Source of the DNA: Hyposmocoma kahamanoa
Taxonomy: Eukaryota; Arthropoda; Insecta; Lepidoptera; Cosmopterigidae
DNA: 64,000 nucleotides
Reading direction: 5' to 3'
Assembly (NCBI RefSeq): GCF_003589595.1
Contig: NW_020653711.1
Location: 4,313,222-4,377,221, forward strand
Shown: positions 1 to 11,115 of the stretch, piece after piece
Position numbering within the stretch: the first letter of the stretch is position 1
How the letters are laid out: every line of letters starts with the position of its first letter
Notes under the pieces: generated by a model
What the model saw: the letters and a program-made list of their open reading frames with translations, nothing else
Database searches by the model: none
What the model was told of the DNA's origin: nothing
Position numbers and translations under genes: made by a program

Positions 1-655
1 TGTCTCAATGGGGAAAAAATTACTTTTTTTTCTGTGGCATTTGCATTGTACTGCTCAAAAAAGAATCAGAATTTAACAAAAGTCTGTGTTAAATATACCT
101 GCGGGACTTTTTTATTTAGAAAGATTATCAAGAATAACTAAGTTATAAGTTACACACAAAATCACAAGTTAACTAGGCTTAACTGATATAACTGATATAC
201 ATGATATACATTTTTGCCGTGGGGCGACGGCTTAAGAATACATTGTCGCCTCCCCATACATGCCCGTGGGGGTCGTAAGAGGCGACCGAGGGCGTCACAA
301 GTGTCCATCTGCTTAGCGTTGTGGTAGGCTTTGTGCCGACTGGATAGCGACCACAGTACACACGGCGGAAAACCCTCCACAGTGAAACGCTTTTGCGAAT
401 CGCGTTCAGGGATCAGTTGGTGTACATCCAGTGCACGTGGAGTTTTCGGCGCGGTATCTGGGAGGACTGAGGCGGATATTCGCCATGTCACTTGTTGAGG
501 GATATCTAGTTGACCTGCCGCCCAGGGAGACCCGTAGAAACGGTTGTCCGCTGGCCGCCCGCGGTACAGTACAGGGGCCCAATAGGGACTAACTACCCCT
601 AGAGGCTGCCCCACCATGCCGCGCATAATCTTGGGGTAGGTCGTCGTGCCGGTTA

Positions 656-2122
656 GTGACCGGAATTTGGGGTCCCGGCGGCATATCCCGGGGGGGTACG
701 GGGGCCCTTTCGTTCGGCGGGTCAGCCGGCTATCCTTCAAAAGATCAACGGCATGTATTGCAGTTCCCCTCGTTTTTCTTCTTCGATGCGGTGCCGAAGA
801 CTTCATCTCTTCACACTACCGCCTTCTTACCCACCATGACAGCGCAACATAAGAATGCAGATCGTTCAGCGGTGCCTAATCCCCCCACCGCGTTTATTAT
901 TGAGTTCGCTAACATCCGCGGACTCCACTCCAACCTCAAAGCTGTCCACCATCACCTCGAGACAGCCCGGCTTGCCCTGCTTTTCCTGACGGAGACGCAG
1001 ATTCGCCGTCCGAATGATATGAGTTACTTGAACTACCCCGGCTACTCGCTTGAGGAAAACTTTCAGGCCAAAGCCGGGGTATGTGTATATATTCGTTCGG
1101 ATGTGTGCTGTCGCCGTCTGCGCTGCCTGGAGGACCCCTCCTTTTCCACTATGTGGGTGCTCGTAGAATCTAGTTGTTCAGCTAGAGTCTTCGCGTGCTT
1201 ATATAGATCCCACAGCGGGGATGCGGAGACAACTAGGCTCTTTGACCAACTGAGCCAGGCGACTCTTGACGCGCAGGCGCAGTTCCCATCTGCGGAGATG
1301 GTCGTGTTGGGGGACTTTAATGCTCACCATGAATCATGGTTAAGTTCCCTCAAGACTGACCATGCAGGAAGAACTGCCCACGCTTTCGCTCTCACGCATG
1401 ACTTGACCCAACTGGTAACCCAGCCCACCCGGGTTCCAGACATATCGGATCATGCACCCTCTTTGCTTGACCTTCTGCTCGCGAGTCACCCTACCTACTA
1501 TACAGTATCAGTCAGCGCCCCCCTGGGAAGTTCTGATCACTGTTTGGTTGGGTGTAAGGTTTCCCAAATGCCTCCAACTAAGCTGAAGGAGGTCACTCGT
1601 CGCATTTGGCACTACTCGTCGGCGGATTGGGATGGTATGCGCGACTACTTTGCGTCCATCCCTTGGTTGCAGCACTGCTTTGCGGGAAAGGATGCCTCAG
1701 CAGCTGCCGATGCTGTTGTCGATGAGATTGGAACGGCTATGAATTACTACATACCGTCTTCCAGTGTCATCGCCAATCGCAGAGGACGCCCTTGGTTCAA
1801 TCGCGAATGCATGGACGCTGTTAGTGGAAAACAGGCTGCATATCGTGGTTGGATCAAGGGTCGTGTAACAAAGGATCCCAACCTTGCGTCCCTTAAAGCA
1901 GCCTATAACAAAGCAACCAAGTCTTGCAGGAGGGCTTACATAAGAGCGGATGCCCAGCGCGTTTCACGGATTGGCCAGAAGCTGGTAGCCCATCCCACCG
2001 GTAGTCGTGCCTACTGGAGCCTGGCCAAAGCCGTGCAGTCCAATTTTTGTCGTTCGTCGCTGCCGCCTTTGAGGTGTCCCAATGGATTTTTGGCCTATGG
2101 CCCCGAAGAGTTTTGGGGCTAA
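656..2122 (+). pseudogene. Retrotransposon endonuclease domain (first part of broken ORF2)
   Basis: This frame encodes the exonuclease/endonuclease/phosphatase fold that nicks target DNA for target-primed reverse transcription. Counting from the ATG at 656, conserved points are N86 (FANIRG), E113 (TET), GDFN at 219-222, and the SDH signature at 293-295. All expected catalytic residues are therefore present. An in-frame ATG at 836 has a better context (CCACCATGA) and the first 60 residues before it look like leader sequence, so 836 is the more likely true start. The frame stops at 2122, exactly where related elements continue into the reverse transcriptase; the RT continues in another frame from about 2105. 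The simplest reading is a small indel at 2105-2125 rather than a natural boundary. Confidence 0.85.
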
Positions 2123-3017
2123 CTCACGCATTCACGACCAAGATGCGCAACCGCCGTCAATTCCCTACTGCGGAGTCACAATGCCTGATATAGTTATCAG
2201 ACAATGTGATGTCCGCAAGGAACTGCAGACTCTTGACGTGCGGAAAGCCTATGGTCCGGATGGGATACCTCCTATCGTCCTTAAAAGGTGTGCGGCGGAG
2301 TTGTCTCCCGTACTGACGCGCTTATACCGCCTCTCATACCAATCTGGTAACGTGCCCCTAGCTTGGAAGGAGGCCAACGTGCAACCTATCCCCAAGAAAG
2401 GAGATCGGTCTGATCCGACTAACTATCGCCCAATAGCTGTCACTTCAGTGCTCTGCAAAGTGATGGAGCGGATTCTAAATATCCAGACAATCCGGCACCT
2501 GGAACGTCACTCCATTCTTAATGATCGACAGTACGGGTTTCGACCGAACAGATCAACGGGTGACGTTCTAGCGTATCTAATGCATCTCTGGGGTGAAGCT
2601 ATCGACAAACAGGGCGAAACCTTAGCGATAAGTCTGGATATTGCTAAGGCCTTTGATCGGGTCTGGCACCGTGGTCTCCTCTCCAAGCTTCCGGCATATG
2701 GTCTTCCCGGCCGCCTTTGTGAGTGGATCTCCGGCTTTCTGCGCGAGCGAAGATTGCGTGTCCTTGTTGACGGAAGCACTTCGCGGCTCGTGACAGTTAA
2801 TGCTGGGGTGCCACAGGGCTCCGTGCTGTCGCCCACGCTGTTCCTTCTGCATATCAATGACTTGTTGCCTTTTGGCAACATTCATTGCTATGCAGATGAT
2901 AGCACAGTGCACGGTTGCTATTATAAGCAACCGTCAAGCGGCCGGGAGGACCCTGAGAGAAACCGGGAAAAACTTGTCGCTGAGCTCGACCATGTTTTGG
3001 AACATATATTGTCGTGA
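2082..3017 (+). pseudogene. Retrotransposon reverse transcriptase domain (second part of broken ORF2)
   Basis: Reverse transcriptase copying element RNA onto nicked chromosomal DNA. Counting from the ATG at 2082 the standard RT blocks appear in order: AYGPDGIP (56-63), NYRPI (114-118), YGFRP (151-155), SLDIAKAFD (184-192) with the motif A aspartates, GVPQGSVLSP (242-251), and YADD (270-273). All three catalytic aspartates are present. The true domain entry is about residue 10, after the frameshift from the endonuclease frame; the ATG at 2082 overlaps the previous ORF in another frame and is unlikely to be a real start. The frame ends at TGA 3015-3017, where related elements usually carry a tryptophan before a GS-N-VEFN block; the same frame resumes at once. 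A single G-to-A change (TGG to TGA) would explain this. Confidence 0.88.
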
Positions 3018-3737
3018 GGCTCCCGAAACTTGGTTGAGTTCAACGCCAAGAAAACCCAGGTATGCGCGTTCAGTTCCAAAAAATCCCCATTCCTTCCACT
3101 TCCCCATCTTCAGGGTACAACGCTGACGCTGCAAGACAAGCTCAGCTTGCTGGGGATGAGCATCCGGAAGGACATGAGCAATAAAGAGTATATAGAGAGC
3201 GTCATCTGTACCGCGTCGCGCAAGGTTGGCATCCTGAACAAGGTGCACCGATTTTTTACTCCAGAGCTGCGATACCTGTTGTATAAAGCTCAGGTCCGAA
3301 GCAGCATGGAGTACTGTTTGCACCTTTGGGACGGCTCTGCCAAGTACTTGCTCGATGCCCTAGATGGACTGCAGCGCTACGCCTTCCGTGTTGTCAACGA
3401 TCCTCATGTAACTGAGCATGCGGAGTCGTTACAGCTTCGCAGAGATATAGCGTCTCTTAGCGTATTCTATCGCCTGTACCACGGCGAGTGCTCTGAAGAG
3501 TTATTCAACCTTATCCCTTCCTCTCCTTTCCATCAGCGGACCACCCGTGCCGGACTGCGTTGCCACAGTTGGACGGTCAGTTCAATACCGTCCCGCACTA
3601 AAAAGTTTGGCAATTCGTTTTTATGCCGAACCATCAAATTGTGGAACCAACTCCCGGCGCATGTATTCCCTCCCCTCTATAACATCGGGTCCTTCAAACG
3701 TAGTGTGAAGAAGCATTTGGCCAGACCGGCAAAATGA
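3018..3737 (+). pseudogene. C-terminal region of the same retrotransposon ORF2
   Basis: Same reading frame as the RT upstream, separated only by one TGA codon. It begins with a VEFNAKKTQVCAF block (the thumb-side region after YADD in CR1/Daphne-type RTs), contains the conserved YKAQVRSSMEYC-LHLW segment, and ends with the LWNQLPAHVF and SFKRSVKKHL motifs typical of the extreme C-terminus of such elements. The first ATG is at 3030, but this is an internal methionine, not a start. About 240 residues, the expected length. A 110-bp 3' UTR and poly(A) run follow. No RNase H domain is visible. Confidence 0.85.
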
Positions 3738-3861
3738 TAGTGACGGAGTGAAGATATTTGTGTTTTCCATCCGTTACTCTCATCTTTGGACTGTATTCGC
3801 ACTTTCCATCAGGCGCGGTGCAGTCATTTTGCCGAGTCACAATTATAAAAAAAAAAAAAAA

Positions 3862-4297
3862 GAAACGTGTGAATATAGTGATTACAAAAAAAACGTTATC
3901 TTTTATTGTGGAATGTATACGGTAAGAAATATCACTTTATCAAGTGCAATCGGAAAATATAATTTTAAATTAAAGTACGTACGAGAAAGTAAGTGCGTAA
4001 GAGGAAACTCTTCAATATTCATCAATAGGTATTACAAAACTTTCACCACACATAAACACAGAATTGAGTTGAAAGATTACGTTTAAACAGGAGCGCTGAA
4101 ATTCCCGTTTAGTGGTGTAACGGTTATTAAGCTTTAACGATACAAGTTTTGTAGATGAATTTAACAAAATTTTTTCAATCGACTTTACATCGATTGTTAC
4201 TTAGAACACATCTGTGCGTTGACTGATTGCCACGAGCTTAGAGGCGTCTTGTCACCAATTATAATTGCAACTACAAAATGTTATAGATTTCCTAATA
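3862..4297. other. AT-rich flank, no gene seen
   Basis: Sequence after the poly(A) run of the retrotransposon. A 112-codon open frame that starts in the element's 3' UTR and reads through the poly(A) has no recognisable domain. Nothing else supportable is visible. Confidence 0.5.
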
Positions 4298-4480
4298 GTA
4301 ACTGCAGTATCTAATAGATACCGCACTTATAATTAGCTCTAAGATAGTAGATTTTGTAAAACATAAATAATTTAGTGCAGTAACTGTTAGATACTGCAGT
4401 TATCATTGCCTCTGAGATGGTAGATTTTGTAAAACATAAATAAAATAAGTGCAGCAACTATTAGATCCTGCGTTTATTGC
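4298..4480 (+). repeat. Short tandem repeat array, period about 75-81 bp
   Basis: Two and a third diverged copies of one unit are in direct order, starting near 4298, 4379 and 4453. Shared blocks are AGTAACTG, a TAGATACTGCAG-like core, and GTAGATTTTGTAAAACATAA. No coding potential. Confidence 0.7.
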
Positions 4481-4814
4481 TAGAATTCCATCGCCACTGA
4501 CGCAAAAATTATATAATAACTAATCTTACTGCACTTTAAATTGGCAAATGTTATAATATTGTACTAAGTTACTGCAGTTTCACTTCCTGTATTCAGGGTT
4601 ACCGTGGGAACTTTGATACGTGAGTTAGAGCCAAATATAGACCTTGTTTTGGTGTTAACGATTGTGTATTTAACTAAATTTCGTCAAAAATGCTAGTTAC
4701 TGCACTTTCCACGAGGACAGCAGAATGGCGCCTTAAAGCGGCAATAAAATTCTTGCGTCTTTTAATTTTCAATTGAAATTAATAAGTTTATGTTAAGATA
4801 TTTCTTCTGTTATT
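4481..4814. other. AT-rich spacer, nothing recognised
   Basis: Low-complexity AT-rich sequence between the tandem array and the GC-rich repeat. No coding block, splice signals or repeat match was found. Confidence 0.4.
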
Positions 4815-5605
4815 TGTATGTTATAGTCAGACTCGACGGCAAGACCAGGGTACGGCGGGCGTTCGGGCCAAGCCCTCCGCCAGTCATACACCTTTACGGG
4901 CGTCTTCCAGACTTGGGTATGGACTCGCCGGGGCTTGTGGGTAGCTTTAGAGATGGACACGAGCGTCTGCCCCGGTGGTGTGTGGCCGGGGCGTTGGTCC
5001 CGCGCGCAACTAGCACGACTTAGTAGCGGTCTAATTGAGGGTCTGAGGCGAGGAGACGCGCGGGATACGTGAGTTGTCCTTTAAGCCGGTAGCTATGTCC
5101 GGACATTGTCGGACGCTGCTACTTGGCATCTCCGACACTAGCCCGTAGAGCTAGTAGAGGATGAGCTAGACATCTTGCGGTCCGTCCGGCCGCGTAGGAA
5201 TTTGGGAACTGGAGAGACACCGTTCATTCGGCGTCGGGAAGTGAGCGTGTCTTACAGCTCTGCCACCAATGAGGTAGTCATAATTTGGTAGTCGACTTAG
5301 AGTCGGCGGCTCAGCGGTGGCAACTTTTAGCCGTGCAAAGCGCGACGGGAAGTGAGCGTGCCTACAGCTTCGGCACGTATCTGGAAAATAGGGAGGGTGC
5401 CGTACGTGCACCTGGGGCGGCTCACCTAAGGCACTAGCCTTACAGAGAACCGGATGAAGTCCGTGCAAACGTGCTGGTCCGGGGTTAGGACCTTAGTTAG
5501 GTGGTCCCTGTCCGAGTTCACTTGCACAGGTCTTGGGGCTCTTCTCGTATACTCTAAGGGTCGGTAGGGAACACTATAATCAAAACTGATGTAGAAACAT
5601 AAAGG
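4815..5605. repeat. GC-rich dispersed repeat, family H, longest copy
   Basis: A sharply GC-rich island in AT-rich surroundings. Its right part (about 5325-5605) shares long blocks with 36002-36475 and 59735-59970: CTACAGCTTCGGCACGTATC-like, GAAAATAGGGAGGGT, GGCGGCTCACCT, GCACTAGCCTTACAGAGAAC, and a TATAA-CAAAACT end. The left 500 bp has no second copy here. Open frames occur on both strands but read differently in each copy, so the conserved unit is probably not coding. It could be part of a retrotransposon leader or a satellite-derived unit. Confidence 0.65.
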
Positions 5606-6194
5606 GCTGTATATTCTAGCTAAGTATGGCTTCAGTGTTGCATTTTATGTTCAGTAATATTCTTCTTTGACTTAGGAGAGTTGAAATAATATAAGGTGGA
5701 AATCCATAACATGTCACATCACTATACAGGCTTGGCGTCTAGGGAGCGAAACTAGTTTGTTTCAGTGGTGGTCAAAAGGATAAGAAAATTAGCTGACTTG
5801 CGGTCTCTTATTGGTTTCTCATACCCGCCATATTACCAACGATCGATCGAGCTGTTATTCCGGAACAGTAACTATGGAGCATTTTGTCTTTTGCAAACAA
5901 ACTTGAAACGTTCTATAAAACAAATGTGGAGCATTATTAATATCACGATTTAATCCCACAGCTATTTGCTATTAATCAAGAACGCTATCTTCAGTGTTTA
6001 TCAATATAGTAACGGCGTTATTAATGTGTGCTGTTTATTAGCAAAATTGCTGCTCTGTTTATGATTGTGGAATATTCTCGTTGTTGTGGAATATTCTAGT
6101 GTTGTATACAAAGGCTAGTATAGTATTAGTATAATGCCATTATATGAGTTTTATTATTTCTTCATCGCAAACTTTCATAGCGTTATTAAGTATA
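5606..6194. other. AT-rich stretch, nothing recognised
   Basis: A 62-codon open frame at 5765-5953 has no recognisable similarity and no clear splice context. I see no other feature. Confidence 0.4.
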
Positions 6195-6265
6195 GGAAAT
6201 GAAACTATTATTTTTGCATATAAATCGGGTTTATTTGTTTTTTAAAACAAACCAACTTTCGGAAC
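6195..6265 (-). repeat. Family F fragment
   Basis: Shares the GAAATGAAACTATT, TTTATTTGTTTTTTAAAA and CAAACCAAC blocks with the copy at 53955-54035 in the same orientation. Diverged. Confidence 0.45.
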
Positions 6266-6283
6266 TGGTTTATAATACAAAAT

Positions 6284-6400
6284 GACGGGACTAACAAGTC
6301 GTGTACCTAGTAATGAGCGACACGCCTGTTCATAAGAGTTGCATTGTCACTCAGAACTTTAAATCACAAAGATCTGAGGGGCACTGCTAATACGGCGTCG
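6284..6400 (-). repeat. Family C retroposon fragment, minus orientation
   Basis: Starts with the family's 3' end read backwards (ATGACGGGACTAACAAGTCG), followed by the GCGACACGCCTGT and GAGGGGCACTGC blocks. It is truncated and lies head-to-head with the plus-orientation copy that follows. Confidence 0.75.
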
Positions 6401-6414
6401 CGCTGAACATTAAT

Positions 6415-6585
6415 TATGTTCCGGTTTTGAACGGTGAAATTACAGGTATATGGAAGTTGTCAACTTAAGTTACAGGGTGCAAGTTCTCTGAGTGGCACTG
6501 CAACTGTCAAGGATAGACATGTCGCTTATCACCAGGTGCACTATTCGTTTGTGCCGTAGCTTCATATCACCAGAAAATTAAATAA
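6415..6585 (+). repeat. Family C retroposon fragment, plus orientation
   Basis: Contains the TTCCGGTTTTGAA, GTGAAATTACAGG, TTGTCAACTTA, GAGTGGCACTGCAACTG and GTCGCTTATCACCAGG blocks in the family order. With the preceding minus copy it forms an inverted pair. Confidence 0.7.
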
Positions 6586-7029
6586 AATAGTTTAGAATAA
6601 AATAGAAAACATTTATTGCATACTTTTGTCATTGTATACTGTGTTCTGAAATAGAATACCTTTAATATACAATGCGACACGATTTATTTTTATTTTCCTA
6701 GAAGCGTAATATTCTAGCGTTCATATTTTAAAGTCGCCTTGAGAATCTGGGATCTGTGTAAGTCACCACAAGCTTCGTTATGCAAACCGCACGCAGTAAG
6801 TTACGTTATAGGGCGTTTCTTTGCAAAAAAATTGAGAACAATGAAAATTGAACATTATGGTAGTAAAAAAATCATGATTTTTAATAATCTTAATATTACA
6901 ATTGTTAAAGCGACATCTTAAGTTAGCTGCTGGTAGCTGTAAAAGAAAATGTCTGAGTGAAGAAAAACTTTCATAGATTTCTCACAGATGGCGCTACGGC
7001 AAAAAGTCATTAAAAACCAAAAACAAAGA
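6586..7029. other. Unassigned, with a short repeated motif
   Basis: No gene. The block CAGATGGCGCTACGGCAAAA near 6984-7008 recurs at about 21308-21332, followed in both by T/A-rich sequence, which suggests a further low-copy repeat. Confidence 0.4.
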
Positions 7030-7265
7030 TCTGACCTGTTCCGTGGCTCAGTTGAGTGAGCGTCAGCCACGGTACGGTGAGGTAGCTGCTTCGAGTGCAG
7101 CCGGATCGAAGGTTCAAGTGGAGATTTTTAGATGATTTTAACCCAGATTGTATGTGATATGCGGTTCAAACGATTATCCGCCACATATCGTGCCTTGTGT
7201 GGCCTAACATCTGCATGTAGTATATACATCCCTTGCCATATAGTCCATCCAATGTGCGCTTGGCC
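7030..7265 (+). repeat. tRNA-derived SINE-like sequence
   Basis: A tRNA-like head with a box A-like segment (GTGGCTCAGTTGAGTGAGCG) and a box B-like segment (GATCGAAGGTTCAAGTGG) about 55 bp apart, followed by an unrelated body. This is the arrangement of polymerase III-driven SINEs. No second copy was seen in this window, so its extent is a guess. Confidence 0.45.
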
Positions 7266-7532
7266 ATGTAACTAGGAAGGGAACATTAGAAGAGGAAGGT
7301 CATGATGACGTACTCGGATCATACAGAGAATGTTCTTAAAAATACTGGCATAGTGAGAAGAATTAATAATAAATAAAAAAAGAAAAAGTAATATAAGTGA
7401 AGTAAGAGAGGTTAGCTAGGATCACGCAAATTGACGAATCAATAGTGTAGCATGTAATCTTCATCACTGCATGGCGGCTGGCATACATGTTATTATAATA
7501 CAAACTAGATTTAAGTACAATTTGCTATGCAT

Positions 7533-7609
7533 GCTCTCTCTCTCTTTCTCTATATTGTATATATAATACACACATTATACATAATATATATATATATATA
7601 TATATATTT

Positions 7610-7644
<35 letters not shown>
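7533..7644. repeat. Microsatellites: (CT)n then (TA)n
   Basis: A CT-rich run at 7533-7550 is followed by an interrupted (TA)n tract at about 7583-7644. Confidence 0.95.
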
Positions 7645-7647
<3 letters not shown>

Positions 7648-8218
7648 CTTCCAAAACTAAACTCAACGATAACCCGAGAACAGGACATTGCCTAGGTTAG
7701 TTTAGCCTAAATATTGTATGCAAATTAGCAGTGGCGCGGCTGCAGCGCTACAGTGGCGCCACTGTAGTGTTTCTATAAGCTTCTAATTTGAAGGCGTCCT
7801 TTGTATTTGCTACGATCCTGACACACATAAAGCATCAATTATGATAAAAGCGAATGAATTAATCTTAGATATTAATTAGTTCAATTTTGTGTTAATTAAT
7901 TGACTTTTATTCAAAACCCTGTTTGTAAACTTCCCAAAATATAAAGATATTTCTATTGCGAAGTAATCACATAATTGTTAAGTCACTCCCAAGGTTCAAG
8001 AAAATAATTTTGTTAAATTTATTAAAACGAGATTGTTCGGGTCGTCTTCGACGCCTCGTCCGAATTGCGTTGATAAATTCGCGATTTTCGTATAATTCAC
8101 TTGGTTAAAACAAAGCTTTGTAAATATTTTGAATGAAATAATAACAGAGTCAATTATTGATTCTAAATGTTCATCCGTTATTAACACTCGCAGTTTTGTT
8201 TTTATCTCTTATTGAGAT

Positions 8219-8310
8219 CTTAGGTTTTCGCGATTGTTACACATAGAAAAAGAATCTGTTTTTTTTTCGGATCTAAATCACGTATATTTGTTTTTTCAAA
8301 GTTAAATTTA
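8219..8310 (-). repeat. Family F fragment
   Basis: Reverse complement of the family F tail: GGTTTTCGCGATTGTTACAC, then CGGATCTAAATCACGTATAT and TTTGTTTTTTCAAA. It matches the tails at 28760-28845 and 30640-30690. Confidence 0.65.
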
Positions 8311-8377
8311 AAAAAAAAATTAGATCCCAAAAAAAGTTTCATTTCCTATATTTAATCTTGTGACAAAGGAATTATAA

Positions 8378-8700
8378 TAAAAATTTGTGTCGATCCGCAA
8401 GTAAAGGTGTCTTCAAAAGAGGAGGAGTTTCTTAATTCGACTGTATTCCTTTCGGGTGTATGTTACGCGGTTTGTGAACCGATTTTGATGATTTTTTTTT
8501 GTTGGTAAGACGGTATAAAAATTTGTGTCGATCCGCAAGTAAAGGTGTCTTCAAAAGAGGAGGAGTTTCTTAATTCGACTGTATTCCTTTCGGGTGTATG
8601 TTACGCGGTTTGTGAACCGATTTTGATGATTGTTTTTTGTTGGTAAGACGGTACATCAGTATTTTTGTTGGAAAGAGGGTACCTCAGCAGCTCGTTAAAA
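8378..8700 (+). repeat. Family D repeat containing a 138-bp tandem duplication
   Basis: Two head-to-tail units, 8378-8515 and 8516-8653, differ by one substitution inside the T-run near 8495/8632. Each unit carries the family D blocks AGGAGGAGTTTCTTAATTCG, TTTGTGAACCGATTTTGATG and GTTGGTAAGACGGTA. The near identity against the divergence between family D copies shows a recent local duplication. Confidence 0.9.
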
Positions 8701-9344
8701 AGTGAAAAGGTAATCTTCAAAAGCAACAATTATAACAAATACCCTTGGCTACAAGTAGACAATAAAAGATCCCATAAAAAAATTCACTAACGAGGAACGT
8801 TACGTGGAAAACGACAATTTGATAATTCGTTATTAAATTACGTTGAAACAAAAAAGCAACACTTCAACGGTAATTGTATTGTTTTTAAAAACAAGACATA
8901 ACAACATAAAGTTTTCTAATCCTAGAGTAAATGAAATACCACTACATACACACATAACATACCTACATATAACATAGGTATACCTTTGAGTATTGTACAA
9001 AGTGTCAAGTACCAGTTTGAGTAGGTACTTAATGTAATCTGTATTAAAATTATAATAATTTAAGCATTACTTTTATTTAAATTCCTATATCTGTCAAGAA
9101 ATGTGGAATTTTGAGACTGCTTCTACAAGCGTCTAATTTAGTGGTGGCGGCGCCCAAAGACTGTGGTCTCTGCCTAACCTATGGAAAAAGGATGTGAAGT
9201 GTATGTACGTATCTATACAGAATGAACATAATACATTTACCAAAAATAAATGTTTAAAATTTTTTAAATTTTTAAGTTTATGTTGTAGGTACTATCTAAC
9301 CCTTTTTAGATCTGTTTGAACTTAATAAATAATTACGTTCAAAC
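8701..9344. other. AT-rich stretch, nothing recognised
   Basis: No coding block or clear repeat. A GTGGCGGCGCC-type motif near 9143 resembles one near 7732-7760, too short to call. Confidence 0.4.
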
Positions 9345-9526
9345 GTGCAAGGGTCCCCCACCCGCGCTTCAGCATTTTGCTCAGATTATTGTGTTATAAT
9401 AACAAATGATACAATTCATAAACATTATTGCAACATAAAGGAAAATTCCTTCTATCTAATTCGATACGAACCAGCGTCTGTTGCCACACCGGGGCCACCG
9501 CTAATACCACTGAGCTACAGACCGAA
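9345..9526 (-). repeat. tRNA-derived SINE or tRNA pseudogene
   Basis: Read on the minus strand, 9526-9455 gives a tRNA-like head: a strong box A (TAGCTCAGTGGTATTAGCGG) and a box B-like GCTGGTTCGTATCGA. The anticodon arm and acceptor pairing do not form a clean tRNA, so I do not call a functional tRNA gene. The AT-rich sequence to 9345 may be the SINE body. Confidence 0.5.
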
Positions 9527-9675
9527 TCAATATAACAATAAGAACGTCATGACATTTAATATATATAATTATAGATAATTTGGTAATTTCACAAGTTCTC
9601 TCCCACCCATTACAAGCATTGGGACTAAAGTTTTTTAAACTAAGTAAATAAAATATAATTAATAACATTACAACA

Positions 9676-9945
9676 TTGACGTTGTGACATGTAACGAAAT
9701 ATAAAAAACTAAACCATTTAATTCAAATTGTAACGTCATTGCAATACTGCCTAATTTTGCTTGCAACAATTTAAGTGCCAAAGAACACGATATTCGGCGT
9801 CTACTGGAAACTTAACAAAATGCACCATATTTAGCTTCGACTGAAAATTACTTGAACACAAGAGTAATGGAGTAGCCTTTCTCCTAAATGTTAATTAATT
9901 TTCATATATATTATTATGTCGAATTTTGTACAAATTCACTTAAAG
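9676..9945 (+). repeat. Family I repeat, copy 1
   Basis: About 250 bp closely similar to 22425-22672 in the same orientation. Shared blocks include GTGACATGTAA, CTGCCTAATTTTGCTTGCAA, CTACTGGAAACTTA, AAAATGCACCATAT and ACTTGAACACA. Non-coding; family unknown. Confidence 0.8.
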
Positions 9946-11115
9946 AAATAATAAAGAGTTGGGCAGATACATACATACTAATAAACTAATATTACTACAA
10001 ATGTGAAAAAGTGTGAAAAAGCGTGTACTATAAGAAATGTACCGATATTCCAACTAAACGTAAACTCAAATATCCGTAATTCCGAAAACCGATTTATAAT
10101 AAAACCGTTACGCTTTCAAGTAATTTTGATGCTTTTGTTTTGTAATATTCCTAAAAAAATACATTTGACATTATGAAAATTCGAGCTAACGTTATTTCGG
10201 GCAAATGTATTTTCTGACTTCTGATAGGTAATCCCTAGCCGTAAAACGAGTACAACAATGTTTTGTTAGTTATTGCTAAAATTTAATAAAAAGTCATTTT
10301 AAAAATAAGATTATAATCAACACGACTCTATAGTTTCTTTGTTCGAAATATTTCAATCGCTTATGGTTCGAACATTTGAAAATGACCAAGAAGTTTATAT
10401 ACGCTTCTTGAAATTGACGTAATGGGTCTCTTTCCATCTTTTGCGCATGCAATGTGTAGAAAAAGGACAGTTAGCGATTTAATTATTTTGTTTGCTTTTG
10501 TAATTTATATTTTCGATTAATTTTATATAAATTAAATACTATACAACTGTACAAAATAACATTTTAAAATGATAACTATGATAACACTTTATATTTGTTA
10601 AGTGAAAATATGATAGAAAATCCTGTTTATACACTTTACTGTAGTAATTTTTACAAGTTATTATTATATATAGTACTGCATAATTGACAACCGCGCTGTC
10701 AGTCGAACAAATGAAGACTGCTGCGCGATTGACGCTCTGTATGCGATTTTAACGCCCTATAGGTGCGGACACTATTTATCGCGAACCCGACGTCCATTTG
10801 TTAATAGGTCAATGCAATACAATAACTAATATACATACACCGGCACATTTAGTGGATCACTAGTAAAAACCCCAAAACAATGCAGTGTTTTTTCAAAAGA
10901 TTGAATTGTTATTTCATTTTTTTTATTTTAAGGTCTTTTTTAGGTCTAAGTAGAAAATAAAAAATTTGTCGATTATCATTTTTTTTTTGTTTTAATTTCT
11001 TATTAATAATACGGATTTGTGAAGAGGCTTATGGATGATTTTGCGTTCTAGTAAATTTCGTAAATATTACTTGTAAAAGTTTTTTTTTATTAAATTTTGA
11101 TTTAATCAATACTAA
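9946..11115. other. AT-rich stretch of intron 2, nothing recognised
   Basis: If the dehydrogenase gene runs leftwards past exon 2, this is part of its second intron. I searched by eye for the minus-strand continuation of the SDR fold (the basic cluster after the glycine motif, and the NNVG-type motif) and did not find it. Confidence 0.4.

Larger units (their letters stand above)
205..3861 (+). mobile_element. Non-LTR retrotransposon, Daphne/CR1-like (Jockey group), near full length, inactivated
   Basis: A 5' leader of about 450-630 bp rich in G and C is followed by an apurinic-type endonuclease, a reverse transcriptase, a C-terminal domain, a short 3' UTR and a 15-base poly(A) run (3847-3861). 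This order and the terminal poly(A) define a non-LTR element inserted in plus orientation. The YADDST form of the catalytic motif and the C-terminal region resemble Daphne/Crack-type elements of Lepidoptera; the clade name is from memory of the family and is tentative. The coding region is split by a frameshift near 2100-2125 and a stop at 3015-3017, so this copy cannot make its full polyprotein. The 5' boundary is approximate, set where composition changes from AT-rich to GC-rich. I could not pair target-site duplications. Confidence 0.85.

Noticed and set aside
162..806. 214-codon minus-strand open frame
   Set aside because: Antisense to the GC-rich leader of the non-LTR retrotransposon; no domain, and low stop density explains its length.
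3748..4086. 112-codon plus-strand open frame
   Set aside because: Starts in the retrotransposon 3' UTR and reads through its poly(A) run; no recognisable domain.
7996..8187. Minus-strand frame (LITDEHLESIIDS...) considered as exon 3 of the dehydrogenase
   Set aside because: Frame begins directly after a stop next to a family F tail, no phase-0 acceptor fits, and the peptide lacks SDR motifs.
9455..9526. Functional tRNA gene
   Set aside because: Boxes A and B are present but acceptor and anticodon stems do not pair properly, so a SINE head or pseudogene is more likely.
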